DNA of 64,000 bases, taken from CAZIKB01 sp964539665 (GTDB lineage Bacteria > Zhuqueibacterota > Zhuqueibacteria > Oceanimicrobiales > Oceanimicrobiaceae). This document shows, in pieces, positions 7,704-17,254 of this stretch. Both the position numbers and the translations under genes were made by a program. The DNA lies in NCBI GenBank assembly GCA_964539665.1, contig CAZIKB010000003.1, forward strand, positions 1-64,000. The letters are read 5' to 3'. Position 1 is the stretch's first letter; the number at the start of each line of letters is the position of its first letter. The notes below the pieces were generated by a model that saw only the letters and a program-made list of their open reading frames with translations, was not told the DNA's origin and searched no databases.

Positions 7704-10700
7704 ATGTTTAGGATGAGAATGTTCATCTTTATTATATTAGGATTAGTACTTGGCACAGCTTTTATTCAAACCCTTGCAGCTCAGGATATCGATGTGCTGG
7801 TCACACCGGATGAGGCCGAAATCGAAGCCGGCGGTACTATTCAATTTGAAGTGTTTGGTTTTCGGTTAATTAATGTTAAAAAACCAGAAAATATAACGAA
7901 CATTGCCTGGCGTGTATTACCTGATTCATTGGGAACCATTACTGAAGATGGCTTTTTTATTGCCGGCAAACGCACCGGCAAAGTTGAGATTGAAGCAGTC
8001 GTTGTAATTGGTAATATAAAAATTAAAAAGGTTGTTGTAGTAATAATAGGAAAGGTTCCCATACCTTTTTTTAAAGTAGAAGTCAGGCCATCAGTCGCTG
8101 TGGTTCCGACTGAGACAGAAAAGCAATTCAGGGTTGTGATTACTACCCCAACTGGGAAAAAGGCTTCCCCAGATAATATCCGTTGGGAAGTAAAGCCGAA
8201 AAAAGTTGGTACTATTAATGACGATGGATTATTTATTGCCGGCGACCAGGTTAGCCAGGGTAAAGTAATTGCGCATGTCGGAATTGATGGTTTGACTCTT
8301 CTGGCTGCAGCGAGGGTGATTGTCAGCACTCCTGCAACTGGCGCTATTCCAGGGACTGTTGTTGATGATAATGGCAATGTCCCACTTGAGGGAGCAAGGG
8401 TGAAAGCCGTTCGATTAGGTAGAATACACTGGGTGAAAAGTTCTTTAACCGACGCCGAAGGTAATTACGTGATTGGCGATCTAATACCTGGTGATTATAT
8501 CTTGTTAGCGAATGCTAAAAGTTATATCGGCGAATTTTATGACAATACACGAGATTATTTAGAAGCAACTGTTCTCAGAATTGCTGAAGATGATACTTTA
8601 ACAGCTAAAGATTTTGGTTTAAGTGAAGGGGGGAAAATTACCGGAACAGTCGTTGCGGATGAAGACAGTCTGCCACTGGTTAAAGCCCATGTGGTGGCGT
8701 TCCTTAAGCTTAAACCCAAAATTGCCCGCCATGTTCTTACAAATGATGATGGATCTTATTTAATTGAATCTCTTCCAAAGGGTACATTTGTGGTTAAAGC
8801 TAATACGGATGGCTACAAAGGAGAATATTATGATGATGTTCAACAACTTGGGGGTGCATTCTTATTGCCAGTAGAAGAAGGCGAGACCAAAAGTGGTATA
8901 GATTTTGGCTTAGCTACTGCAAGCGCCATTGCAGGAAGGGTAACCAATAGTGTAGATAATACACCGATTGCGAATGCTCGAATCCGAGTTTTCACGGGAC
9001 TCGTTCTGGCGATCAATCATAAAATTTATAGAGAAACCCGCACAAATGAAAACGGTGACTACCTTGTACAGATTAGACAGGGAGCATATTATGTCCACGC
9101 TAATGCGCCGGGATTTAACGGTGAGTTTTATGACAATGTAAGAAGAATTAAAGATGCTACAATGGTCCACGTGTTCCCGGATTCACATACTGTTGATAAA
9201 AATTTTGATTTGACTCCAAGGGGAGCAATTGCTGGTGAAGTAACCGACCAGGTAACCGGTGCGCCGATCATTGGTGCAGTCGTGGAGGCATTTAAAGAAA
9301 ACCAGAATGCTGATGTTGCAAATACGATTGCGGGTTACAGAGCAAAAACGGATTCTCTTGGTCAATATTTAATTGAAAATGTCCCATCTGGTAAATATAT
9401 TGTTCGGGCGAACGCGGCAGAATACCTGATGGAATTTTATAAGGAATCACCAACCAAAAAAGGCGCGACTTTAGTTGAAGTAATTGATGGCGTCACTAAG
9501 GTTGATATTGATTTCAGTCTTGAATTTGGCGGTAGTATCACGGGATTTGTGGCATCAGAGAGGGACAGCCTGCCGATTGGTAAAGCGCTGGTGCAAGTTT
9601 GGGGAATCGATTCAAGACTCTACAAGCGTGTTTATACTCGTAATGATGGGAGCTACAAAGCAGGTGGATTGCCGACTGGAGATTATTATGTACAGGTGGT
9701 CGCGAGAGGGTATTTCAACGAGTATTTCAATGATGTACGCAGGCGAAAAGATGCAACTCCCGTGCATGTAAATGCTTCAGCAGAAACAGGTGAAATCGAC
9801 TTTTATCTCAAGCCTTTTGTACATAAAAGAGGTACAATAGCTGGCCGCGTAGTTTCTGAGTCAGACAGCGTTGCTCTGGAAGGCGCTATTGTGGTAGCGG
9901 TTTCTCCGAACGGTAAATTTCCTTATATTACATTCACGGGACCACGGGGCTACTATGAGTTGACAGATTTACCCGCGCGGAAATATTTTGTGTTTGCCTG
10001 GGCAGAAGGATTTATTGGTGAATTCTTCAAAGATGCACATTCATTCCGACATGCCTTACCTGTATTTGTTCGCGGTGGTCAGGTCACCCCTGGAATTGAT
10101 TTTGATTTAAGACCACAACTAAACCGTGGTATTTATTCAGTAAGCGGCAAAGTTCTGTCTAAGGCAACAAATGCACCGATTCAAGGACTTTTGGTTCATG
10201 CGCGGCTGGATAATGAGGTCGAGGTCAACACCGTGACGGACGCGGATGGGAATTATGTTATAACTGGATTGGCTGGTGGTGCATATAAAATTGAAGCCAC
10301 CGGTGTTGGCTATGCGGACGGTTATTATGGCGGCGCCAGTGTTAATGACGCTGTTGAAGTTACGGTTGGTAATGGTCAGGATGCTGAAAATGTAACCTTA
10401 AGTTTGGAAACAGATAATCTCACAGGTATTGAATCCGAGACCGACCTCGAATCTTTTCCCGAGTACTTTGATCTTTTCCAGAATTATCCAAACCCATTTA
10501 ATCCTGAAACGAATATAAAATACCAAATTTCTGAATTTTCTCCGGTGACTTTGAAAATTTTCAACGTACTTGGTCAGAAAATTCGAACTTTGCTTGACAA
10601 GTCACAACAAGCTGGTGCACATACAATTAAGTGGGATGGTAAAGATGATTTTGGGCAGCAGGTAGCTACCGGGATCTACATTTTTCAAATCAAAGCAGGA

Positions 10701-10742
10701 GATAATTTTAAGATGGCGAAACGAATGCTGTTAATGAAATAG
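7704..10742 (+). CDS. Secreted CarboxypepD_reg repeat protein with type IX-type C-terminus
   Basis: 1012-aa surface or secreted protein. Signal peptide covers residues 1-26 (ending LAAQD). Two Ig-like (Big-type) domains lie at about 28-115 and 122-208. Seven carboxypeptidase-regulatory-like repeats of about 100 residues start near 213, 310, 406, 506, 608, 708 and 810; each opens with a GxIxGxV motif and carries a GxY..LPxGxY..A core followed by GEFYD-like words. The C-terminal 85 residues are FlgD-like (FQNYPNPFNPETNIKY ... GIYIFQIKAG ... KRMLLMK), the sorting signature common in type IX-secreted proteins of the FCB group. A GGAGGT ribosome site precedes the ATG. Likely a surface structural or binding protein; ligand unknown. 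Confidence 0.85.
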   Translation: MFRMRMFIFIILGLVLGTAFIQTLAAQDIDVLVTPDEAEIEAGGTIQFEVFGFRLINVKKPENITNIAWRVLPDSLGTITEDGFFIAGKRTGKVEIEAVVVIGNIKIKKVVVVIIGKVPIPFFKVEVRPSVAVVPTETEKQFRVVITTPTGKKASPDNIRWEVKPKKVGTINDDGLFIAGDQVSQGKVIAHVGIDGLTLLAAARVIVSTPATGAIPGTVVDDNGNVPLEGARVKAVRLGRIHWVKSSLTDAEGNYVIGDLIPGDYILLANAKSYIGEFYDNTRDYLEATVLRIAEDDTLTAKDFGLSEGGKITGTVVADEDSLPLVKAHVVAFLKLKPKIARHVLTNDDGSYLIESLPKGTFVVKANTDGYKGEYYDDVQQLGGAFLLPVEEGETKSGIDFGLATASAIAGRVTNSVDNTPIANARIRVFTGLVLAINHKIYRETRTNENGDYLVQIRQGAYYVHANAPGFNGEFYDNVRRIKDATMVHVFPDSHTVDKNFDLTPRGAIAGEVTDQVTGAPIIGAVVEAFKENQNADVANTIAGYRAKTDSLGQYLIENVPSGKYIVRANAAEYLMEFYKESPTKKGATLVEVIDGVTKVDIDFSLEFGGSITGFVASERDSLPIGKALVQVWGIDSRLYKRVYTRNDGSYKAGGLPTGDYYVQVVARGYFNEYFNDVRRRKDATPVHVNASAETGEIDFYLKPFVHKRGTIAGRVVSESDSVALEGAIVVAVSPNGKFPYITFTGPRGYYELTDLPARKYFVFAWAEGFIGEFFKDAHSFRHALPVFVRGGQVTPGIDFDLRPQLNRGIYSVSGKVLSKATNAPIQGLLVHARLDNEVEVNTVTDADGNYVITGLAGGAYKIEATGVGYADGYYGGASVNDAVEVTVGNGQDAENVTLSLETDNLTGIESETDLESFPEYFDLFQNYPNPFNPETNIKYQISEFSPVTLKIFNVLGQKIRTLLDKSQQAGAHTIKWDGKDDFGQQVATGIYIFQIKAGDNFKMAKRMLLMK

Positions 10743-10745
10743 GGA

Positions 10746-10806
10746 CAGATGGAAGCCCAAATTCATTTGGGGCGTTTTACTAAAAGAATTGAGGCTTCCA
10801 CATCTG
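10746..10806. other. Imperfect hairpin after the repeat-protein gene
   Basis: CAGAT plus GGAAGCC at 10746-10757 pairs with GGCTTCC plus ATCTG at 10793-10806, with a two-base bulge. An inner hairpin CCCAAA/TTTGGG (near 10756-10771) has the loop TTCA. No T-run follows, so it is not a classical terminator; it could stabilise the 3' end of the upstream mRNA. Confidence 0.4.
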
Positions 10807-10820
10807 GCAAAAGTTAAATA

Positions 10821-10874
10821 GGGAGTTCTGATGAATGTCAATGGAGTGACATTGGTCTCCTCTTCAGAACTCCC
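10821..10874. other. Nested inverted repeat (11-bp outer and 7-bp inner stems)
   Basis: GGGAGTTCTGA (10821-10831) pairs perfectly with TCAGAACTCCC (10864-10874). Inside it AATGTCA (10834-10840) pairs with TGACATT (10847-10853). No T-tract follows. It may be an mRNA 3' structure, a factor-dependent terminator or a binding site. The remaining 10875-11186 stretch is AT-rich and I see no supported gene in it. Confidence 0.5.
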
Positions 10875-11186
10875 ATAAAATTGATTAGCATGAACAGGTA
10901 CGAATTTTAATTATTGAAATTGACTATTTTATTTTTTATTTTAAGTTTTATTATAGTTGGAACTGAATCCGTTTTTACTTCATAATGTAAAGGATTTAAA
11001 ATGCGTTAAATCAGGGGAAGGCGCATCTCGCTTATCAACTCGATATAATTTTACAGTAATAATATATCATAGTACAGTTCCTCAAGAAAACGCATCGCTG
11101 ACAAGCAGTGTATCTGAGAATAATCCATTATTTTTCAAAAGATTGTCACAGGCAATATCCGGTTTATTAGTATTAATTTTAAGAAG

Positions 11187-12908
11187 TTGGAGATTACAAT
11201 TAATTTAAATATTCACAATAAGCGTTCGATTTTTGTCTTTTTGTTATTTTTATTCGCCATAATTCAAAATAAAATTTTTGGCCAGGAACATAAAAATAAA
11301 AATGTGACCAGCTTCTCTGACTCATTATCAGAAAAAAGTTGGAGTGATGAAACCTATTACTCGATCGAAATGTTACGCCTGCAGCGCTGGATTAAGGAGA
11401 ATACCCATGTATTCAGTGATCCAATTTTGCTTAAGGAAGTGGCTCGACTGAAAAAAGAGGCTGAAAATTTTGCTGAGAATAATGATTTTACCATGGCGGT
11501 TTTTTGGCTGGATATTATATGGGGTTTACTTCAGCCAGAAGATAAAATTTATTTAGATAATGATGGAAGTGAATCAGGGTTAACCGACGATATGATAAAC
11601 AATATGGACAATACTCCATCCAAAAAGTTCAATTGGACTAAGGAATTAAGCACGGGTGTGGATCTATGGAACCTGAAATTCCAAATGGCCTCTTTCCCTG
11701 GTGACACGACTACTCTGGAAGATATTGGAAATGAAGGGAGTGGTAATCCTTACTCTGGACTTAGATTGAGTTTTAGCTATAATACCAATTCACAAAAATA
11801 TATTCAGGCATATACATCCTTGAAATATAGCCGGGACTATCTGTCTGGTGAGGCTGAATTGAGAATTGTAAATCCAATTGCTAATGATGTTATCGGGATT
11901 TTTGAAAACCGCATTGAAGGAAATTCGTTTTATCGGGATAATGATTTGAAATATGTGCAAAATTTATCATCAATAGAACTAAATATGCGTCGTATCGGGC
12001 CTCTTCGTTTGGATGTTAAGGACGAATTTCTCCTCAGACGTTATGCAGATGAAAGCAGCACATATCCCAATTATTTAAACAACTCATTAAGTGGCTATGC
12101 AAAATTGGATATAGGGCTTGGATCGATGATAAGTACAGGCTTCCGAAACATCCAGCGAATTCATTCCCAATTTGACATAAATGACTACCAGGAAAATCGA
12201 ATAGACGCATCATGGTTTCAATCCGTGGGTAAGAATGTGCGTTTTTCTTTTGAGAATGAACTTAGATTTCGCAATTACACAAATGTGCCATTCGACACAA
12301 CCTTTCAGGATTATTGGGAAAATTACTTTAGAGGAGATATTCATTTCCCCTTTACCTCGTCATTCGGCACAGAAATTCAAGGTTCTTTCACAAAGCGTGA
12401 TTATAAATTTACCAGCATTAAAAGCTTTCCTGATTATACAATATGGGAGATCGAGCCAGAATTTTATGTAAATTTAGACTTAGAGTGGCGAATTAGTTTG
12501 GGCTTCCATTATAGCGAGCAATCTCACCAGAAATTTAATCCATCCATCGCTGCTGTACCTGACGTTGTGCAAGTTAATGACGCTAACCAGAGTATTCTCT
12601 TTGAGGATTACTATACTGTTGGCCCCACTTTATCAATTGAATTTTTCAATATTAAAGGGATGATGTTTAGTCTGCGTGAATCTTTCAAGTTGCAGCGTTA
12701 TCCTAATATCCAGACTCAGAATATACCCAGCTTTAACCTCTACTCAGATCGCAACATTAATTCAATTCTACTATTTTTTACCTGGAATATTTCCTCTCGA
12801 TGGCGGTTTACAGCTTTGGCAAATATGGATGACGATCGAAGCCGTAAAGACGATAGCTCTGATTCTCAAAATACTATATTAGGTTTGGAATTAAATTACT
12901 TGTTTTAG
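11187..12908 (+). CDS. Predicted outer-membrane beta-barrel protein
   Basis: 573-aa exported protein. The N-terminus has a signal peptide (KRSIFVFLLFLFAIIQNKIFGQE). A helical stretch (about 50-100: EMLRLQRWIKENT, EVARLKKEAENFAENN) precedes a long region of alternating polar/aromatic strands from about 140 to the end. The chain finishes LGLELNYLF with a terminal Phe, as in barrel proteins inserted by the BAM machinery. The TTG start is the only one that keeps the signal peptide, though its ribosome site is weak. No named family recognised; role in transport or adhesion is open. Confidence 0.6.
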   Translation: MEITINLNIHNKRSIFVFLLFLFAIIQNKIFGQEHKNKNVTSFSDSLSEKSWSDETYYSIEMLRLQRWIKENTHVFSDPILLKEVARLKKEAENFAENNDFTMAVFWLDIIWGLLQPEDKIYLDNDGSESGLTDDMINNMDNTPSKKFNWTKELSTGVDLWNLKFQMASFPGDTTTLEDIGNEGSGNPYSGLRLSFSYNTNSQKYIQAYTSLKYSRDYLSGEAELRIVNPIANDVIGIFENRIEGNSFYRDNDLKYVQNLSSIELNMRRIGPLRLDVKDEFLLRRYADESSTYPNYLNNSLSGYAKLDIGLGSMISTGFRNIQRIHSQFDINDYQENRIDASWFQSVGKNVRFSFENELRFRNYTNVPFDTTFQDYWENYFRGDIHFPFTSSFGTEIQGSFTKRDYKFTSIKSFPDYTIWEIEPEFYVNLDLEWRISLGFHYSEQSHQKFNPSIAAVPDVVQVNDANQSILFEDYYTVGPTLSIEFFNIKGMMFSLRESFKLQRYPNIQTQNIPSFNLYSDRNINSILLFFTWNISSRWRFTALANMDDDRSRKDDSSDSQNTILGLELNYLF

Positions 12909-13078
12909 ACTGATTGAGTCATGCTTCAACAACGGAGTGATGGAGTGGTGAAGTATGATTAATACAGTTTAGAAAATTGATGAATAATTGTCTGAATTTG
13001 AAACAAGTAGGCATAATTCACGTTTATTGTTTATAAGTTGACTGGGAATACAGTTTGTTTATTTTTAGAAAAAATATA

Positions 13079-13738
13079 ATGGATAAAAATAAAAGTAGTC
13101 TGTTTTTAGGTATAATTCTGATATTATCTGGATTAATTTATCTATTTGATAATCTGGGAATTTTTTACTTCAATGATGACGTTTTTATATCGTTGTTATT
13201 TTTAGGTGGCGGTGCATTTCTATTTTTTCGTTTTCATCAGAACAGGCGGTTTCCATTATTAATATTCGCCTCTCTTGTTACCTTTATTGGAATAGCAATT
13301 TTATTAGATTCTTTCCGTGCAGTTGATGATGCATTAATAGGAATAGTATTATTTTGGGGAATGAGCGCAATTTTTGCGTATGGTTTTGGGAAAAATACTG
13401 AAAAATGGGGCTTACTTATACCTTCAGGCATTCTATTCTCACTTGGTTTAATTGTCGTATTTAATGATGTTTTTTATTACAGCGACGATTTTTGTGCCGG
13501 GGTGTTTTTTCTCGGCATTGGTTTAACATTTACATTTTTGTACCTGATAAAGAATGAAAGGAATAACTTGAATTGGGCTAAAGTTCCAGCCGCTATTTTG
13601 ATATTTATCTCAGGTATTATTTTTCTAAATACAAGTGATTCAGTGTTCGCGAATATGTTGCTCCCAATGGCATTAATAATCTGTGGTGGTTACATGATTT
13701 ATTGTTCCACACAAAGAAGTGCATTCAAGAAAATATAA
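13079..13738 (+). CDS. Small polytopic membrane protein (LiaF/DUF5668-like)
   Basis: About 219 aa with seven or eight predicted membrane segments in short hairpins (SLFLGIILILSGLIYLFDNLGIF, ISLLFLGGGAFLFFRF and so on). The opening resembles the DUF5668/LiaF N-terminal membrane domain found in cell-envelope stress proteins. The ATG at 13079 is preferred; a TTG eight codons upstream is in frame but adds a basic tail of no clear value. A weak promoter-like TTGACT-N16-TATTTT lies at 13038-13065. A strong terminator follows. Function unknown. Confidence 0.65.
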   Translation: MDKNKSSLFLGIILILSGLIYLFDNLGIFYFNDDVFISLLFLGGGAFLFFRFHQNRRFPLLIFASLVTFIGIAILLDSFRAVDDALIGIVLFWGMSAIFAYGFGKNTEKWGLLIPSGILFSLGLIVVFNDVFYYSDDFCAGVFFLGIGLTFTFLYLIKNERNNLNWAKVPAAILIFISGIIFLNTSDSVFANMLLPMALIICGGYMIYCSTQRSAFKKI

Positions 13739-13773
13739 CACAAGTTTTTATAAAAATCTCTTTCCTCCTCCTC

Positions 13774-13807
13774 AAAGGCTGGTGTTTTTAACACCGGCCT
13801 TTTTTTT
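13774..13807 (+). terminator. Rho-independent terminator
   Basis: AAGGCTGGTGTT, loop TTT, AACACCGGCCTT followed by a run of T. One G-T wobble in the stem. It ends the transcript of the small membrane protein. The following 13808-14126 stretch holds no ORF that I can support and presumably carries the glgP promoter. Confidence 0.85.
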
Positions 13808-14126
13808 CAATAATTTCATTTGAAAATATTATTTTAATTATGTATTTTTTGAAAATTAAGAATCTCCTTAATGTTTAAGCACTTCCAGAATATAAAAGAT
13901 ATTTTGTTTATACGGGCGGGACAGAAAATTGTCATTAGTGAATCATTTAAATGATCTGAAAGCACTTTACGGTTTGAGGTTAAGCTTTGCTATATGATTA
14001 ACCGATACAAAGGGATAGGCATCTTTCCAAAAATACATAGCTCTCACACTGCTGATAATTGAAATGCCAACGTTGAAAAATTAATCTAAAAATAAAAAGA
14101 ATGGCGAATAACCAGGAGAATTCAGG

Positions 14127-16670
14127 ATGAACTCAATTCAAAAGCGAGCTAAATCAAACACATTTAAACCATTACAAAAACTCTCCCCGTCAACGAATGA
14201 ACTGAAAGGGACCGATGTAAGATCATTGGAAGTGTCATTTGTTAATCATCTGGAGTTTTCCCTGGCCAAAGATGAATATTCCGCTACCAGACTCGATGCT
14301 TTCAAAAGTCTGGCTTTGACCGTTCGGGATAGACTAATCGAGCGCTGGATTGAAACTCAGCAAACCTACTATCGGCAGAATGCCAAGCGTGTCTACTATT
14401 TATCTATGGAATTCCTGGTTGGCAGACTTCTTGGCAATGCTCTCATAAATCTCGGTCTTGAGCAAAATATGCGTAAGGCGTTAAAAGAACTGGGTTTCCA
14501 GCTCGAAGAATTGCAGGAGCTCGAAGCAGAGGCTGGATTGGGCAACGGCGGCCTCGGGCGACTGGCTGCTTGCTTTTTAGATTCTATGGCCACCCTGGAG
14601 CTTCCCGCCTATGGCTATGGCATAAGATATGAGTACGGCATCTTTTCCCAAAAACTAAAGGACGGTTGCCAGGTTGAAGAACCGGATCGTTGGCTGCGGT
14701 TTGGTAATCCCTGGGAAATTGAAAGACCGGAATATTCCTATCCTGTAAAATTTTACGGCAAAGTTCATCAATACACCGATGAAAACGGAAGATTACAATT
14801 TGACTGGGTGGATACGGAATATATTTTGGCTATGGCTTATGACATCCCGGTACCAGGATATCAAAATAATACGGTTAATAATTTGCGTCTCTGGGCCGCG
14901 AAATCCAGCTATGCATTTAATCTGGATTATTTCAATCACGGCGATTATGAAAAAGCGGTCCTGGACAAAGTTGAGTCAGAGACCATATCCAGGGTACTTT
15001 ATCCACGCGAAGATATTTACTCGGGCAAGGAGCTGCGATTGAAACAGGAGTATTTTCTGGTATCGGCTACTTTACAGGACATTATTCGCCGCTATAAAAA
15101 AACACAGTCAGATAAAAAAAACTTTGATGATTTTGCGGAAAAAGTCGCAATTCAGTTGAATGATACCCATCTGTCTCTGGGCATTCCGGAGCTTATGAGA
15201 ATTCTGGTAGACCAGGAAAGCATTGATTGGGATAAAGCCTGGGATATTACGGTAAATACATTCGGATACACTAACCATACTATATTACCTGAAGCTTTGG
15301 AAAAGTGGCCAGTAAATTTATTGGGTAAAGTCCTGCCAAGACATTTACAGATCATTTATGAAATAAATAGATGTTTTTTAGAAAACATACAGGATCAACT
15401 CCCCGCGGATCTGGATAGATTGAAAAATTTGTCTATTGTTGAAGAGGGTGAGACTAAAAAGATACGCATGGCGCATCTCGCCATTGTTGGCAGCCATGCC
15501 GTGAATGGCGTTTCAGCCCTTCATACAGAACTATTGAAAAATCGTGTTTTTAAGGATTATTATGAACTCTGGCCAGAAAAATTCAATAATAAAACCAACG
15601 GTATAACGCAAAGAAGATGGCTCAAACAATGCAATCCAGAGCTTTCCAGGCTTATAACAAAAAATATCGGTGATGGATGGATAACTAACTTATTCGATCT
15701 GAAAAAATTAGTTTCATTGTCAGATGATAAGACATTTCATAAATCCTGGCAGCAGGTAAAACAGCAAAATAAAGCACGACTTGCAGAATACATTTCAAAG
15801 CAGCACAATCTTGAAGTAAATTTGGATTCCATGTTTGATGTGCAGGTAAAAAGAATGCATGAATATAAAAGACAATTATTAAATATCTTACATGTGATTA
15901 CTTTATACAATTTCATCAAAGCAAATCCAGATTGTGATATAGTGCCAAGAACAGTGATATTTTCAGGGAAAGCTGCTCCTGGATATTTCATGGCTAAGTT
16001 GATTATTAAGCTCATCAATTCGGTTGCTGATGCTGTCAATCATGATCAGGAAATCGGAGATAAATTGAAAGTAGTATTTCTTGCGGATTATACAGTTTCA
16101 TTGGCTGAAAAGATAATCCCGGCAGCAGATTTGTCCGAACAAATTTCTACTGCTGGCACAGAAGCATCTGGTACCGGTAATATGAAATTTGCGCTCAATG
16201 GCGCCCTGACTATCGGCACACTCGATGGAGCCAATATTGAAATTAAAGAAGAAATTGGCGATGAGAACATTTTTATTTTCGGACTGACCGTGGAAGAGGT
16301 TGCTAATTTGCGAAGTTCAGGGTATAAATCCTGGGATTATTATAATAAACAAGCAGCTCTAAAACAAGCCATCGATATGATAGCAAGCGGTTATTTTTCC
16401 AGGTCGCAGCCAGAACTTTTTGAGCCAATTATAGACTCACTGTTGACTCACGGGGATACCTACCTGGTATTGGCGGATTATTCAGCTTATGTGAGATGTC
16501 AGGAAAAAGTGAGTACGGTTTATAAAAATAAGAAATCCTGGAGCAAAATGTCAATTATGAATGTAGCCAATATGGGAAAGTTTTCGAGTGATAGAACGAT
16601 TAAAGCGTATGTGGATGAAATCTGGAACACGAAACCTGTTTCAGTAGAAATATCGAGTAATAAGAATTAA
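14127..16670 (+). CDS. glgP: Glycogen/starch/maltodextrin phosphorylase
   Basis: Cytoplasmic GT35 enzyme releasing glucose-1-phosphate from alpha-1,4-glucans using pyridoxal phosphate. Family signatures are complete: YYLSMEFLVGRLLGNALINL near residues 90-110, GLGNGGLGRLAACFLDS, KRMHEYKRQLLN, and the PLP site EASGTGNMKFALNG with Lys687. Length of 847 aa fits the E. coli/rabbit-type enzyme. The RBS (AGGAG) precedes the ATG. It is followed by decayed genes, so it probably stands alone. A divergent GlgA-like gene and galT lie about 31 kb downstream. Confidence 0.97.
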   Translation: MNSIQKRAKSNTFKPLQKLSPSTNELKGTDVRSLEVSFVNHLEFSLAKDEYSATRLDAFKSLALTVRDRLIERWIETQQTYYRQNAKRVYYLSMEFLVGRLLGNALINLGLEQNMRKALKELGFQLEELQELEAEAGLGNGGLGRLAACFLDSMATLELPAYGYGIRYEYGIFSQKLKDGCQVEEPDRWLRFGNPWEIERPEYSYPVKFYGKVHQYTDENGRLQFDWVDTEYILAMAYDIPVPGYQNNTVNNLRLWAAKSSYAFNLDYFNHGDYEKAVLDKVESETISRVLYPREDIYSGKELRLKQEYFLVSATLQDIIRRYKKTQSDKKNFDDFAEKVAIQLNDTHLSLGIPELMRILVDQESIDWDKAWDITVNTFGYTNHTILPEALEKWPVNLLGKVLPRHLQIIYEINRCFLENIQDQLPADLDRLKNLSIVEEGETKKIRMAHLAIVGSHAVNGVSALHTELLKNRVFKDYYELWPEKFNNKTNGITQRRWLKQCNPELSRLITKNIGDGWITNLFDLKKLVSLSDDKTFHKSWQQVKQQNKARLAEYISKQHNLEVNLDSMFDVQVKRMHEYKRQLLNILHVITLYNFIKANPDCDIVPRTVIFSGKAAPGYFMAKLIIKLINSVADAVNHDQEIGDKLKVVFLADYTVSLAEKIIPAADLSEQISTAGTEASGTGNMKFALNGALTIGTLDGANIEIKEEIGDENIFIFGLTVEEVANLRSSGYKSWDYYNKQAALKQAIDMIASGYFSRSQPELFEPIIDSLLTHGDTYLVLADYSAYVRCQEKVSTVYKNKKSWSKMSIMNVANMGKFSSDRTIKAYVDEIWNTKPVSVEISSNKN

Positions 16671-16671
16671 A

Positions 16672-16886
16672 ACAATCGCCGACGGATTAGCGCTTCATTA
16701 TCCTAACCTAAAATACGTGGTGATAATTGCGGATGGAGGTTCAGTAGATGACAGCGCGAGGAAGGAGATGAATTAGATAAGAACCCCTTGATAGAGCGAA
16801 TTACCTGAATTTACAGAGGCCTGCCGGGTGAAGGTTGCGCCGTACGAGCCATCCTTGAAGCAACTGCATTACTTCAGTTAAAATGA
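16672..16886 (+). pseudogene. Remnant of a family-2-like glycosyltransferase
   Basis: Directly after glgP, one frame reads TIADGLALHYPNLKYVV, then IIADGGSVDDSARKEM and a stop, matching the nucleotide-sugar-binding DGGSxD region of GT2/GT81-like transferases. A second frame (from 16809) reads YRGLPGEGCAVRAILEATAL, the GxGxxxR segment expected slightly later in the same families. The two pieces are in different frames and separated by stops, and no start codon is visible. GT81-type glucosyl-phosphoglycerate synthase is one possible parent; that is a guess. No intact copy in the window. Confidence 0.6.
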
Positions 16887-17013
16887 TTGACATTTTAGTA
16901 ATTTATTAATAAAATTGATCCTTACTTAAATCGAGAAGTCAGGATTTAATATAAAAATGATGCGCATAATTAATTCATGAAAGATAAAAAGTATATAGTC
17001 TTAACCTCTCAGG

Positions 17014-17220
17014 CACAGACGTCGGTTAATTGTGTTTGACATGGATGGCGCCAACGATGAAATAATGTTGAAAAACGCAGGCTTTGGCATTGTGTTTAAT
17101 GCCTGTGAATTACTTCAAAAAGTAGCTGATGGGCGTTTGACCAATTCAAATCTTTTGGGACTGCTTTATTGCTCAGGGGCTACAGATCGTGCAGTCCTGA
17201 ATCTATTTAATGATAAATAA
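17014..17220 (+). pseudogene. HAD phosphatase (SerB/GpgP-like) with internal deletion
   Basis: The reading frame joins a HAD motif I start (RRLIVFDMDG) directly to the motif IV end (ANDEIMLKNAGFGIVFNA), skipping the roughly 150 residues that normally lie between DxDGT and GDGANDxxM. A GATGGC-like microhomology at the joint could have mediated the deletion. The tail (LLQKVADGRLTNSNLLGLLYC) is typical of phosphoserine-phosphatase-like enzymes. A GTG at 17032 opens a 62-codon frame, but the product would lack the core domain. Together with the glycosyltransferase remnant upstream this may be a lost two-step pathway. Confidence 0.6.
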
Positions 17221-17254
17221 AAGGCTTACTCAAAAAAAAGGTTTTATTACACTT

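Noticed and set aside
10957..11208. 83-codon ORF upstream of the barrel protein
   Set aside because: TTG start without a clear ribosome site, overlap with the real gene start, and no recognisable domain.
12235..12882. Two nested + strand ORFs inside the barrel gene
   Set aside because: They are shifted frames of the 573-aa protein with no domain or ribosome site of their own.
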